This document shows, one piece after another, positions 44,908-52,107 of a DNA stretch of 64,000 bases. Below the pieces are notes generated by a model. That model saw nothing but the letters and a program-made list of their open reading frames with translations, was not told where the DNA came from and made no database searches. The DNA lies in assembly GCA_947629005.1 (NCBI GenBank), contig CANRCD010000003.1:1-64000 (forward strand), written 5' to 3'. The position numbers and the translations under genes are program-made. The DNA comes from an uncultured Clostridia bacterium (lineage in GTDB: Bacteria; Bacillota; Clostridia; UMGS1883). Within the stretch, counting starts at the first letter, position 1. Each line of letters opens with the position of its first letter.

Positions 44908-45303
44908 TTAATCAGCGTAAAACGCGTCCTTAATTATCTCAACCCGCGGCGGCTCTGCGCCGGCGTAGACCTCGGCCACGTCGAATCGCGCGGGCGCGTT
45001 TTCGAGGCCGTTTTGCAGTATGTACGCCTCCGCCGCGCGGACAAGGCGGGCCCTTTTTGCGGCGGAAACAGTCTCGGCGGGGGAGCCGTAATCCTCGCGG
45101 CTGCGGGTGCGAACCTCCACAAAGCAGAGGTATTCCCCGTCCATTGCCACTATGTCCAGCTCGCCCACTCGGTGGACCGAAAAATTCCGCGCCAGAATTT
45201 TGTAGCCCTTTTTCTTCAGCAAACGGGCGGCAAGCTCCTCGCCGCGGTCGCCGATTTCCTTTTTAGATAAATTTTTTGACGAAAAGATCTCTGTGAGCTT
45301 CAC
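44908..45303 (-). CDS. YraN family (UPF0102) endonuclease-like protein
   Basis: The 131 residues show the family core: IGDRGEELAARLLKKKGYKILARNFSVHRVGELDIVAMDGEYLCFVEVRTRS, with the nuclease-fold residues E, D and ExK/R. Function is unproven; related to archaeal Holliday-junction resolvases in fold. The GTG at 45303 is chosen; AGGGAG lies 10 bases upstream. It overlaps the end of rnhB by about 40 bases, a common arrangement. Confidence 0.88.
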   Translation of the reverse strand: MKLTEIFSSKNLSKKEIGDRGEELAARLLKKKGYKILARNFSVHRVGELDIVAMDGEYLCFVEVRTRSREDYGSPAETVSAAKRARLVRAAEAYILQNGLENAPARFDVAEVYAGAEPPRVEIIKDAFYAD

Positions 45304-45886
45304 AAGCCCCAAACTCCCTAAGCGCCTCGATGTGCCGCTTCGTGCCGTAGCCCTTGTGGGCGGCGAAGCCGTACTGAGGATATTTTTTATCGAGCTCCAG
45401 CATATAGCGGTCTCGGCTGACCTTGGCCAAAATTGACGCGGCGGCCACGTTGGCGCTTTTGCTGTCGCCCCCAACAAGCGTCATAAAAGGTATCGGGCAG
45501 TCGTTAAAGGCGTTGCCGTCGATTATGGCGAAGTCGGCGTTTATACTCCCGATGGCCCTTTTCATCGCGAGAAAAGCGGCGTTGCGAATATTAATTTCCG
45601 CAATTTCGGCCACGGTGGCTCTCGCCACCGCGTAGCAGACCGACCTTTCGCATATAACGTCAAAAAGCTCCTCGCGGCGCTTTTCCGTCAGCTTTTTACT
45701 GTCGTTAAGGCCGGGAATTATGAGCCCGCGCGGCAGTACCACCGCCGCGGCAAAAACATCGCCCGCAAGCGGGCCGCGGCCGGCCTCGTCGGACCCGCAC
45801 ACGGCGCGGTAACCTCCGCCGTACAGCCGTTCCTCCTCCTGCCACATGGAAATGAGGCGCCGCTCCTCTTCCTCTTTTGTTTTCAT
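45263..45886 (-). CDS. rnhB: Ribonuclease HII
   Basis: RNase HII removes ribonucleotides from DNA. The catalytic DEAGRGPLAG begins at Asp33, and a further aspartate lies in FAIIDG; SILAKVSRDRYM is the usual late motif. The 207 residues fit. It follows rbgA by 12 bases. Confidence 0.96.
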   Translation of the reverse strand: MKTKEEEERRLISMWQEEERLYGGGYRAVCGSDEAGRGPLAGDVFAAAVVLPRGLIIPGLNDSKKLTEKRREELFDVICERSVCYAVARATVAEIAEINIRNAAFLAMKRAIGSINADFAIIDGNAFNDCPIPFMTLVGGDSKSANVAAASILAKVSRDRYMLELDKKYPQYGFAAHKGYGTKRHIEALREFGACEAHRDLFVKKFI

Positions 45887-45898
45887 ATTTTCTCTCCA

Positions 45899-46750
45899 TT
45901 AATTACCGGCGAACTCCACCGTTATGCGCCCGAGCTTTCCCGCGCGGAACTCGTCCAGCACGATATTCGCGCCGCGCAGCAAATCGGCCTCGCCGCCCTT
46001 TACCACAAAGCCGCGGCGGCGGCACACGGCTTCGAGTACCGCAAGGCCGTCGGGCTCGTCCGATGGACTCACCTTGTATCTTTCCTCCAGCGCGGAGGGG
46101 CGGTTTTCCTTCAAAAACGCGCACAGCTCGGCGGCAATCTCCTCCACGTCGAGGACGTTATCCTTAATTGCGCCGGTGAAGGCAAGATTCAGCGCCGTCC
46201 GCCTGTCGCCGAGCTTGGGCCAGAGTATGCCGGGGGTATCGAGCAAAAGATAGCCGTTTTTAAGCGTTATCCACTGCTTCCCCCTCGTGACGCCAGGGCG
46301 GTCGCCCACTTTAGCCGCGGCCCTGCCGCCCAGCTTGTTTATAACGGAGCTCTTGCCCACGTTGGGTATGCCGCAGACCATGATTTTAAGGGGCTTGCTT
46401 ACGAACCCCTTTTCCTTGTCTTTTTCGCGTTTGCCGGCCATAAGCCGTTCGGCGGCTTCTGTAATTTTTGCCGCGCCGCGGCTATCGGCGGCCGATGTGC
46501 AGACCGCGGGCGTGCCCTCCGCCTCGAAGCGGCGCCGCCAGTTCTCGGTCGCCGTCGGGTCGGCAAGGTCGCACTTATTTATAACGATAAAGCTCTTTTT
46601 ATTCCCCATAAGGGCGGGCAGCTCGGGGTTGCGGCTGCTTTGAGGACAGCGCGCGTCAACAATTTCGGCCACGCAGTCGCACTGGCGGATGTTCTCCTCA
46701 ATCATGCGGCGGGTTTTGGCCATGTGCCCCGGAAACCACTGAATATCCAC
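45899..46750 (-). CDS. rbgA: Ribosome biogenesis GTPase YlqF/RbgA
   Basis: RbgA matures the 50S subunit. It is a circularly permuted GTPase: NKCD (G4, residues 58-61) comes before GIPNVGKSS (G1) and DTPG (G3). The opening MDIQWFPGHMAKTRR is diagnostic. The C-terminal RNA-binding domain is present. The start shares one base with the lepB stop (46750). The lepB-rbgA-rnhB order after rplS is standard in Firmicutes. Confidence 0.97.
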   Translation of the reverse strand: MDIQWFPGHMAKTRRMIEENIRQCDCVAEIVDARCPQSSRNPELPALMGNKKSFIVINKCDLADPTATENWRRRFEAEGTPAVCTSAADSRGAAKITEAAERLMAGKREKDKEKGFVSKPLKIMVCGIPNVGKSSVINKLGGRAAAKVGDRPGVTRGKQWITLKNGYLLLDTPGILWPKLGDRRTALNLAFTGAIKDNVLDVEEIAAELCAFLKENRPSALEERYKVSPSDEPDGLAVLEAVCRRRGFVVKGGEADLLRGANIVLDEFRAGKLGRITVEFAGN

Positions 46751-47367
46751 TACTTCACCCCGCCGAAGGAGCCGAACGGCCAGAAGCGCAGCACGGCCCT
46801 GCCGACAAGGTCCTCCTTTTTTACGGCGCCTATATAGCGGCTGTCCTGACTGTTGTTGCGGTTATCTCCCATGAGGAAGAGCTCACCCTCCTGAAGGTCG
46901 ATGGAGGTGATGGTATTGGGGGACTGGGGCTGTTCCATGGGCTCGGCGATGTAAGGCTCGTCAAGCTTTTCACCGTCCACATAAACGGCGTTTTCGGCGT
47001 AGTCGATATCAACGTGCTGGCCCTCGGTGGCGATCACGCGCTTCACCCAGTAAATCCTGTTCAGGACGTTCGTATCAGTATTCTTGCTTTCGGGCGCAAA
47101 AATTACGATGTCGCCCTGCTCCGGCTCATAGCCGAGACGCCACACAATAAGGCGGTCGTTGTTGGCGAGAGTATTGTTCATGGAGCTGCCGTCAACCCTT
47201 ACCACGGTGAAAACAAAGCTGCGTATCACAAGGGCGGCCAGCACCGCAATCACTATTGCCTCTACCCACTCCATAAGCTCGCGCCCCATAGATTTTTTCT
47301 TATTGCCGCCCTCGCCCTCCGCTTGGGCCTCCTGCCCGTTCCCGACGGGCTGCGTATTTTCATCCAT
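46750..47367 (-). CDS. lepB: Signal peptidase I
   Basis: Cuts signal peptides from exported proteins at the outer face of the membrane. One membrane segment (WVEAIVIAVLAALVIRSFVF) is followed by the catalytic serine Ser62 in DGSSM, the general base Lys109 in WVKRVIA, and GDNRNNSQDSR. The N-terminal 30 residues are a polar, glutamate- and lysine-rich cytoplasmic extension. With so many secreted proteins in the window, it is well placed, though its locus is the usual one next to rplS. Confidence 0.96.
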   Translation of the reverse strand: MDENTQPVGNGQEAQAEGEGGNKKKSMGRELMEWVEAIVIAVLAALVIRSFVFTVVRVDGSSMNNTLANNDRLIVWRLGYEPEQGDIVIFAPESKNTDTNVLNRIYWVKRVIATEGQHVDIDYAENAVYVDGEKLDEPYIAEPMEQPQSPNTITSIDLQEGELFLMGDNRNNSQDSRYIGAVKKEDLVGRAVLRFWPFGSFGGVK

Positions 47368-47403
47368 TTATATGTCTCCTTTCCGATAACCGCCGATTAT
47401 ACG

Positions 47404-47434
47404 CACAAAGGGCTGTCCGGCGGACAACCCTTTT
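47404..47434 (-). terminator. Hairpin behind rplS
   Basis: AAAGGG, one mismatch, TGTCC pairs around GCC with GGACAGCCCTTT on the minus strand. The T run is short, so part of transcription may continue into lepB. Confidence 0.6.
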
Positions 47435-47438
47435 CGCT

Positions 47439-47780
47439 TTACAGTTTTTCTGTAACCTTTGCCGCCTTGCCAACCCTGCCGCGCAGGTAGTAGAGCTTGG
47501 CGCGCCTTACCTTACCGTGGCGAACGACCTCAATATGGTCGATACTGGGGGAGTTGACGGGGAACGTCCTCTCCACGCCTACGCCGTAGGAAATGCGGCG
47601 AACGGTGAAGGTTTCCTGGATGCCGCCGTGCTTTTTGCTGATGACCGTTCCCTCGAACATCTGCACGCGCTCCTTGTTGCCCTCCTTAATCTTCACATAA
47701 AGCTTGATGGTGTCGCCAATCTGAAGCTTGGGGAGGTCTGTCCTGATCTGATCCTGAGTGATTGCCTTTAATACGTCCAC
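47439..47780 (-). CDS. rplS: 50S ribosomal protein L19
   Basis: The 113-residue protein carries the L19 signature: [38 protein letters not shown] and the end [20 protein letters not shown]19 lies at the interface of the two ribosomal subunits. AGAAAGGAG stands before the ATG. The leader between promoter and start, about 80 bases, contains the hairpin CCGCC-GCA-CGGCGG and may act like the Firmicutes L19 leader in autoregulation; that is not shown. Confidence 0.98.
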   Translation of the reverse strand: MDVLKAITQDQIRTDLPKLQIGDTIKLYVKIKEGNKERVQMFEGTVISKKHGGIQETFTVRRISYGVGVERTFPVNSPSIDHIEVVRHGKVRRAKLYYLRGRVGKAAKVTEKL

Positions 47781-47868
47781 TCTGACCGCTCCTTTCTAAA
47801 CCCGCCGTGCGGCGGTAAATATATGAGCGTTCTTACGAAGGTTGCAGCGGACCGCCCATCATTTTTGG

Positions 47869-47897
47869 ATTATACCATAAGATTTAATTAATTGCAA
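47869..47897 (-). promoter_or_regulatory. Promoter of rplS
   Basis: TTGCAA, 17 bases, TATAAT on the minus strand. Transcription starts about 80 bases before the L19 ATG. Confidence 0.85.
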
Positions 47898-47937
47898 GAG
47901 TTTTTTTCATTTTTTTCAATTTTTTTGCCGCGTGCGC

Positions 47938-49896
47938 TTAAAACTCCTGCGTAAAGCCGATTACGTCAAAATTCAGGCCGGAGCCGTTTTCTATCAAGGC
48001 CATGGAGTTCAGCTCGTCGGTCTTGGTGCGGAAGGCCACGTTTGACGCGACGCGTCTGCCGTCCGCCCACAAATCGTATCTTTGAGCGGCCACGTCGGCC
48101 TCTATCCTTATGTCTATATCGGTGCTGCGGCCGTTAGCGGGAGCCTTATAGCTTGCGACGAGCGTTTTTTCTTCTCTTTCATTGTTGCGGTAATAAAGTT
48201 TTCCGTTGTTAAACAGTATGACGATAGAGCCGTCCGCGAAGGGATTTATGGAATTAGAGTTCATATACGAGCTGTTCCCTATCATCACGCCGCTGTCGAG
48301 GGAGCCGTTATCCCTGACGGTGAAGCTGTATGTCACATTGCCGGTCGCAGCGCGCAGGGCGGTAAAAAATTCGGGGCGGTCATGAAACCAGCTTGAGGAA
48401 AGCGGCTTAAGCGGCTCGTAAACCGCGGTTTTTTTCATCAGCGGAGCGCCGTCCTCGCCAAAGGCCAGAACCGCCGCGCTGTCCGCGCCGGGCTCCGCCG
48501 CGGCGCGAAGCTCCGTTTCGCCCCCGCTTTCAACGGCCTCGGACGTAACGCCAATAAGATTGCCGTCCTTGTCGTAGGACGCGAGATAAAGCCTGCCGCC
48601 CTCGGGCGAGGCCGCCGTGACGGTGATTTCGCCGTTTTCATCTCTCACCTCGGCTTCGAGCGGGAACAGCTTTTCGTCCGTCACCGTAACGTCGCACCTT
48701 ACCTTTTGGCCCGTTTCCTGCGACATGACGAAAACATTCGACGTACCGGGCTTAAGGCCCGTCACCACGCCGTGGTCTATCCTCGCCACGGATTTATCGC
48801 CGTAGTACGAGGTGTTCCAGAAAACATATTTATTGGAGGCGTTATAAGGCTCGACTGTGGGCGTGAGCCTTACCGACTCGCCCTGCCTTAAAACAATGTT
48901 TTTTTCGGCAAGGTCCACGCTTTGCACGGGGACCTCCGGCATCTGCCTCGGATAGTCGTACTCGGCCATGGGGTAGGCCTCGTTCCATTCGGCGGTGGTA
49001 TACTTCTCCTCCCGCGTATGGTTCTTGCCAAACTCCGATTCGCGCATGAGGAAGTAGGGATAGCTGTTAAACGGAGGATCGCTGCTGTTCTCGGCGTCCC
49101 ACGTGGCGTCAATGTCGTAATATTCTCCGCCCAGCCCGACAATATTCCATGCGTGGCCGCCACCCGAGATAAAGCGGCAGTCGATACACTCCGAGAGAAG
49201 CATACGGTAGAGCAGCACGGCGTAGCCCTGACACACGCAGGTGCGGTCGATAAGTCCGCCGTAAGCGGAATGAGCTATCACGTATTTGTCGTCGTCGACG
49301 TTATCATAGTCGTATGTGATATTACCGCAGACCCACTGATATATGGCCTCGGTCTTTTCGTAGTCGCTTTTGCCCTCCAAATCGAGAGAGTTCATCACCC
49401 GCTCGAGCTCGGCGTCAAATTCCCTTTCCTGCTCGGCGTCGGTGAAGTACTCAACGCTGTACCTCATGGTGTATTTATTGCCGCCGTAGGAGAAGCGCGC
49501 GGCGCTCCAGTAACTCCACTGGCCGTTAATATAGTCGCCCTCGTTTGGCACGCCCGTATGAGCCATAGCCAGCTTAATCAGGTCGTTGTAAAGATTGTTC
49601 ACGTTATACGAGCTGTCGGTAACGGTAACGTCAACGTCTATTACCGGCTCGCGGGCCACCATTCCGGCGCGGAGCTGCGCCGCGGCCTCGAGAAGGAAAT
49701 CGTTCTCGGTCGACATAAGGCTCGCCTGCGACTCGAGCGGCAGCGTGGCGACGTGGTAGTCCTCCCGAGACACCATGGGGTAATACACAACCTCAACGTT
49801 TTCCTCCGATGCGCCCGCGCCGAAAGCCGCGAGCGGCACAAGCGTCATTGCGGCGCAAAGCAGCAGCGCAGTCAGCCTTTTAAGTTTACTGTCCAT
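47938..49896 (-). CDS. Secreted transglutaminase-like protein with Ig-like domain
   Basis: The signal peptide (LTALLLCAAMTLVPLAAFGAGA) leads into a transglutaminase/protease-like domain (about 165-290) with the full triad: cysteine in DRTCVCQGYA, histidine in GGGHAWNIV, aspartate in YDIDATWD. A BIG2-type Ig-like domain follows (VDLAEKNIVLRQGESVRLTPTVEP ... SVARIDHGVVTGLKPGTS). The C-terminal 200 residues are a lectin-like beta region. It may cross-link or cut surface proteins or wall peptides. It lies 5 bases behind the lipoprotein gene and ends the operon that starts with maf. Confidence 0.88.
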   Translation of the reverse strand: MDSKLKRLTALLLCAAMTLVPLAAFGAGASEENVEVVYYPMVSREDYHVATLPLESQASLMSTENDFLLEAAAQLRAGMVAREPVIDVDVTVTDSSYNVNNLYNDLIKLAMAHTGVPNEGDYINGQWSYWSAARFSYGGNKYTMRYSVEYFTDAEQEREFDAELERVMNSLDLEGKSDYEKTEAIYQWVCGNITYDYDNVDDDKYVIAHSAYGGLIDRTCVCQGYAVLLYRMLLSECIDCRFISGGGHAWNIVGLGGEYYDIDATWDAENSSDPPFNSYPYFLMRESEFGKNHTREEKYTTAEWNEAYPMAEYDYPRQMPEVPVQSVDLAEKNIVLRQGESVRLTPTVEPYNASNKYVFWNTSYYGDKSVARIDHGVVTGLKPGTSNVFVMSQETGQKVRCDVTVTDEKLFPLEAEVRDENGEITVTAASPEGGRLYLASYDKDGNLIGVTSEAVESGGETELRAAAEPGADSAAVLAFGEDGAPLMKKTAVYEPLKPLSSSWFHDRPEFFTALRAATGNVTYSFTVRDNGSLDSGVMIGNSSYMNSNSINPFADGSIVILFNNGKLYYRNNEREEKTLVASYKAPANGRSTDIDIRIEADVAAQRYDLWADGRRVASNVAFRTKTDELNSMALIENGSGLNFDVIGFTQEF

Positions 49897-49901
49897 CTTT
49901 T

Positions 49902-50690
49902 TTACTCCTTATCTTCCTTACTTTCCGTTTTGGCGGCCCTTTTTCGCCGAACGAGCCACGCGCAGAGGACGCAGGCTGCTGCCGCCGCGAGCGCGAACGC
50001 TGTCCACACCGTGACGATGGTACCCTTTCCCGCCGCACGACCGCTCTCGTCCGCCGTCCCGCTTTCCTCCGGGGCGGCCTCGCCGGCCTTTTCTTCACCG
50101 GTCTCGCCGCCATCCTCAAGCGGGGCCGAGCTTAAGCTCACCGGCACGCTGTCGGCGGCGGTACCGCTCCAGCTGTGGGGCTCGGTTTCGTCGGGCAGTA
50201 TCACGCTAAGGCTGCCGCCGAAGCTCTCCTCGTTTCCCTGCGCCACAAGCTCCCGTGCGCCGAAAGCTTCGACGTTCAGTGTGCCGTCAATTTTAAGGCG
50301 GCCGTCCTCATACCTCGTCCACAGGCCTCCACCGCCGGAATCGGCGGTAAATTTCGGCGCCATGCCTATCCCGCGCCAGCTTTCCTCGCTCGTGAGCTCA
50401 TCTATATCCTTAAAATCACGGCTGACGCTGAAATACACAAAGCTTTCGTCCTCCGACTCGGCATACTCAACCCCGTTTTCGTCGAGGGCCGAGGCCACCA
50501 TGTCCTTTAGCTGCTCCAGAACCTCGTCGCTGCCCATAGCAGCCTTTTCGATACCGTAGACGACATCGGCGGTGAAGCTGCCGTCTCCATTGACGGTGAG
50601 CGTTACGTCGCTGCGGCCGCAGCCCGCGAGCAGCAGCGCGCAAAATGCCGCCGCCATAAGGCGGAATAGCTTTTTCATCCTCATCTTCAT
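49902..50690 (-). CDS. Lipoprotein with C-terminal membrane segment (LppM/DUF3153-like)
   Basis: The lipobox LLLAGC at residues 20-25 follows a signal sequence. The mature part (DVTLTVNGDGSFTADVVYGIEKAAMG) resembles the beta domain of LppM/DUF3153 proteins. A Ser/Glu/Gly-rich linker leads to a C-terminal transmembrane helix (TVWTAFALAAAAACVLCAWLV) and a basic-acidic tail. Thus it would be tethered at both ends. Start is the ATG at 50690, 9 bases after the small peptide stop; another ATG lies at 50678. It precedes the transglutaminase gene and may act with it. Confidence 0.72.
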   Translation of the reverse strand: MKMRMKKLFRLMAAAFCALLLAGCGRSDVTLTVNGDGSFTADVVYGIEKAAMGSDEVLEQLKDMVASALDENGVEYAESEDESFVYFSVSRDFKDIDELTSEESWRGIGMAPKFTADSGGGGLWTRYEDGRLKIDGTLNVEAFGARELVAQGNEESFGGSLSVILPDETEPHSWSGTAADSVPVSLSSAPLEDGGETGEEKAGEAAPEESGTADESGRAAGKGTIVTVWTAFALAAAAACVLCAWLVRRKRAAKTESKEDKE

Positions 50691-50699
50691 TTGCCGCGC

Positions 50700-50837
50700 C
50701 TACCCTATGAACATAGTTTCGCCGTCGTACTCGTAGAGCGCGGCTTTTTCGGCCTGCCGCCCGAACAGGGCGGCCAGAGCGGCGAATACCGACATAAGGG
50801 CCGCCGCGGCCAGAATAAATTTTATTACGTCCTTCAT
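50700..50837 (-). CDS. Small 45-residue membrane peptide
   Basis: A short reading frame between mgsA and the lipoprotein gene has an excellent ribosome binding site (AAAGGAG, 8 bases before ATG). It codes one hydrophobic helix (FILAAAALMSVFAALAALF) and a short outside or inside tail, LYEYDGETMFIG. Spacing on both sides (21 and 9 bases) fits an operon member. No homologue comes to mind; it could be a membrane partner of the lipoprotein behind it. Confidence 0.65.
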   Translation of the reverse strand: MKDVIKFILAAAALMSVFAALAALFGRQAEKAALYEYDGETMFIG

Positions 50838-50858
50838 TTTTGTCACTCCTTTGACATA

Positions 50859-51284
50859 TTACTTAAAATCGTCGCCGGAAGCGCTTTTCGGATTGACGAT
50901 GTCTCGCCAGCCGAGGTCGCCCCTGCCGAGGCCGCGCACCAGCACCTCGGCGGTAGCCACATTGGTGGCCAGCGGGATGTTGTGCACGTCGCAAAGGCGG
51001 AACAGGGCGCTGACGTCGGGCTCGTGCGGCTGAGCCGTCAGCGGGTCGCGGAAAAAGAGCACGAGGTCGATTTCGTCATAGGCTATCCTCGCGCCTATTT
51101 GCTGGTCGCCGCCCTGCGGGCCCGACAAAAAGCGGTGCACCTTGAGACCGGTTGCCTCGGTCACAAGGCCGCCGGTGGTGCCGGTGGCGCAAAGCGTGTG
51201 CTTTTCCAGTATGCCCTTGTAGGCGATGCAGAACTGAACCATCAGTTCCTTTTTCTGGTCGTGGGCAATCAATGCGATGTTCAT
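50859..51284 (-). CDS. mgsA: Methylglyoxal synthase
   Basis: MgsA turns dihydroxyacetone phosphate into methylglyoxal and phosphate, a bypass used when sugar phosphates build up. The catalytic aspartate is Asp60 in [24 protein letters not shown] and [13 protein letters not shown] are also seen. The 141 residues are standard. It lies 24 bases behind minD, a neighbourhood common in Clostridia. Confidence 0.96.
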   Translation of the reverse strand: MNIALIAHDQKKELMVQFCIAYKGILEKHTLCATGTTGGLVTEATGLKVHRFLSGPQGGDQQIGARIAYDEIDLVLFFRDPLTAQPHEPDVSALFRLCDVHNIPLATNVATAEVLVRGLGRGDLGWRDIVNPKSASGDDFK

Positions 51285-51308
51285 GTTTTTCCCTCCGTAT
51301 GTATTTGT

Positions 51309-52091
51309 CTAAGCGCCCATGAGCCGTTTTATCAGGCCCCTTCGCGCTTTGAAATCAATCAGGTCAACGCTTTCGCCGCAAAGCCTCGCGGCAATATTGC
51401 GAAAGGCGCGTCCCGCCTCGCTCTTGGTGTCTAAGATTACGAGGTCAAGGCTGTTTGCCGCTATGGCAAGGGCCTCATCCTCGGGAACCGCGCCGAGCAA
51501 ATCGACGCTGAGCTCCGACACAACGCCCTCCACGTCCGGCATCAGGCCGCGGCGCACCAGCGAAGGGCGCAGTCGGTTGATAATGAGGCGCGCCTTGTCA
51601 ACGCCCTCCCTCTCCAAAAGGCCGAGCGTCCTGTCGGCGCCGCGCAGGGCGGCAGCCTCGGGCAGAACCACGACTATGACCTCGTCCGCGGCCGCCGCCG
51701 CGGCCCGAAAGCCCGGGCCCACGCCGGACGGACAGTCGATCAGCACAAAATCGTAATCGGGAGCGGCGGCCTCGGTCAGGCATCGCAGCTGCGTGGCCGT
51801 GACGGAGCCGCTGTCCTTCGTCTGAGAGGCGGGCAGCAGATAAAGCCCCGACAGAGTCTCGTGTCTCACGATAGCTTTCGCAAGATCGCAGCTTCCCTCG
51901 GTCACGTCCGTCAGGTCGTATACCACCTCGCCGTCGAGTCCCAGCGCCAAATCAAGGCTTCTTAGCCCGATGTCGGTATCAATAAGCAGCGCCTTCTTCC
52001 CGCGCTGCGCCAAGGCCGCGCCAAGATTGGCCGTTACGGCGGTTTTGCCCGTGCCGCCCTTGCCGCTTGTCACCGCTATTACACTGCCCAT
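51309..52091 (-). CDS. minD: Septum site-determining ATPase MinD
   Basis: MinD is the membrane-bound ATPase that places the division site. The deviant Walker A motif is GKGGTGKT near the N terminus (threonine at the place where many have valine), with DTDIGLRSLDLALGL and LIDCPSGVG following. The C-terminal amphipathic helix (ARRGLIKRLMGA) binds the membrane. Genes for MinC and MinE are not adjacent: mrdA lies upstream and mgsA downstream. Thus the usual minCDE cluster is broken up or MinC is lost. Confidence 0.93.
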   Translation of the reverse strand: MGSVIAVTSGKGGTGKTAVTANLGAALAQRGKKALLIDTDIGLRSLDLALGLDGEVVYDLTDVTEGSCDLAKAIVRHETLSGLYLLPASQTKDSGSVTATQLRCLTEAAAPDYDFVLIDCPSGVGPGFRAAAAAADEVIVVVLPEAAALRGADRTLGLLEREGVDKARLIINRLRPSLVRRGLMPDVEGVVSELSVDLLGAVPEDEALAIAANSLDLVILDTKSEAGRAFRNIAARLCGESVDLIDFKARRGLIKRLMGA

Positions 52092-52107
52092 TCCTTCGCC
52101 TCCCGCG

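Noticed and set aside
48922-50559. Long plus-strand frame of 545 codons over the transglutaminase and lipoprotein genes
   Set aside because: It is a mirror of GC-rich genes on the other strand, has no ribosome binding site and its translation has no recognisable domain.
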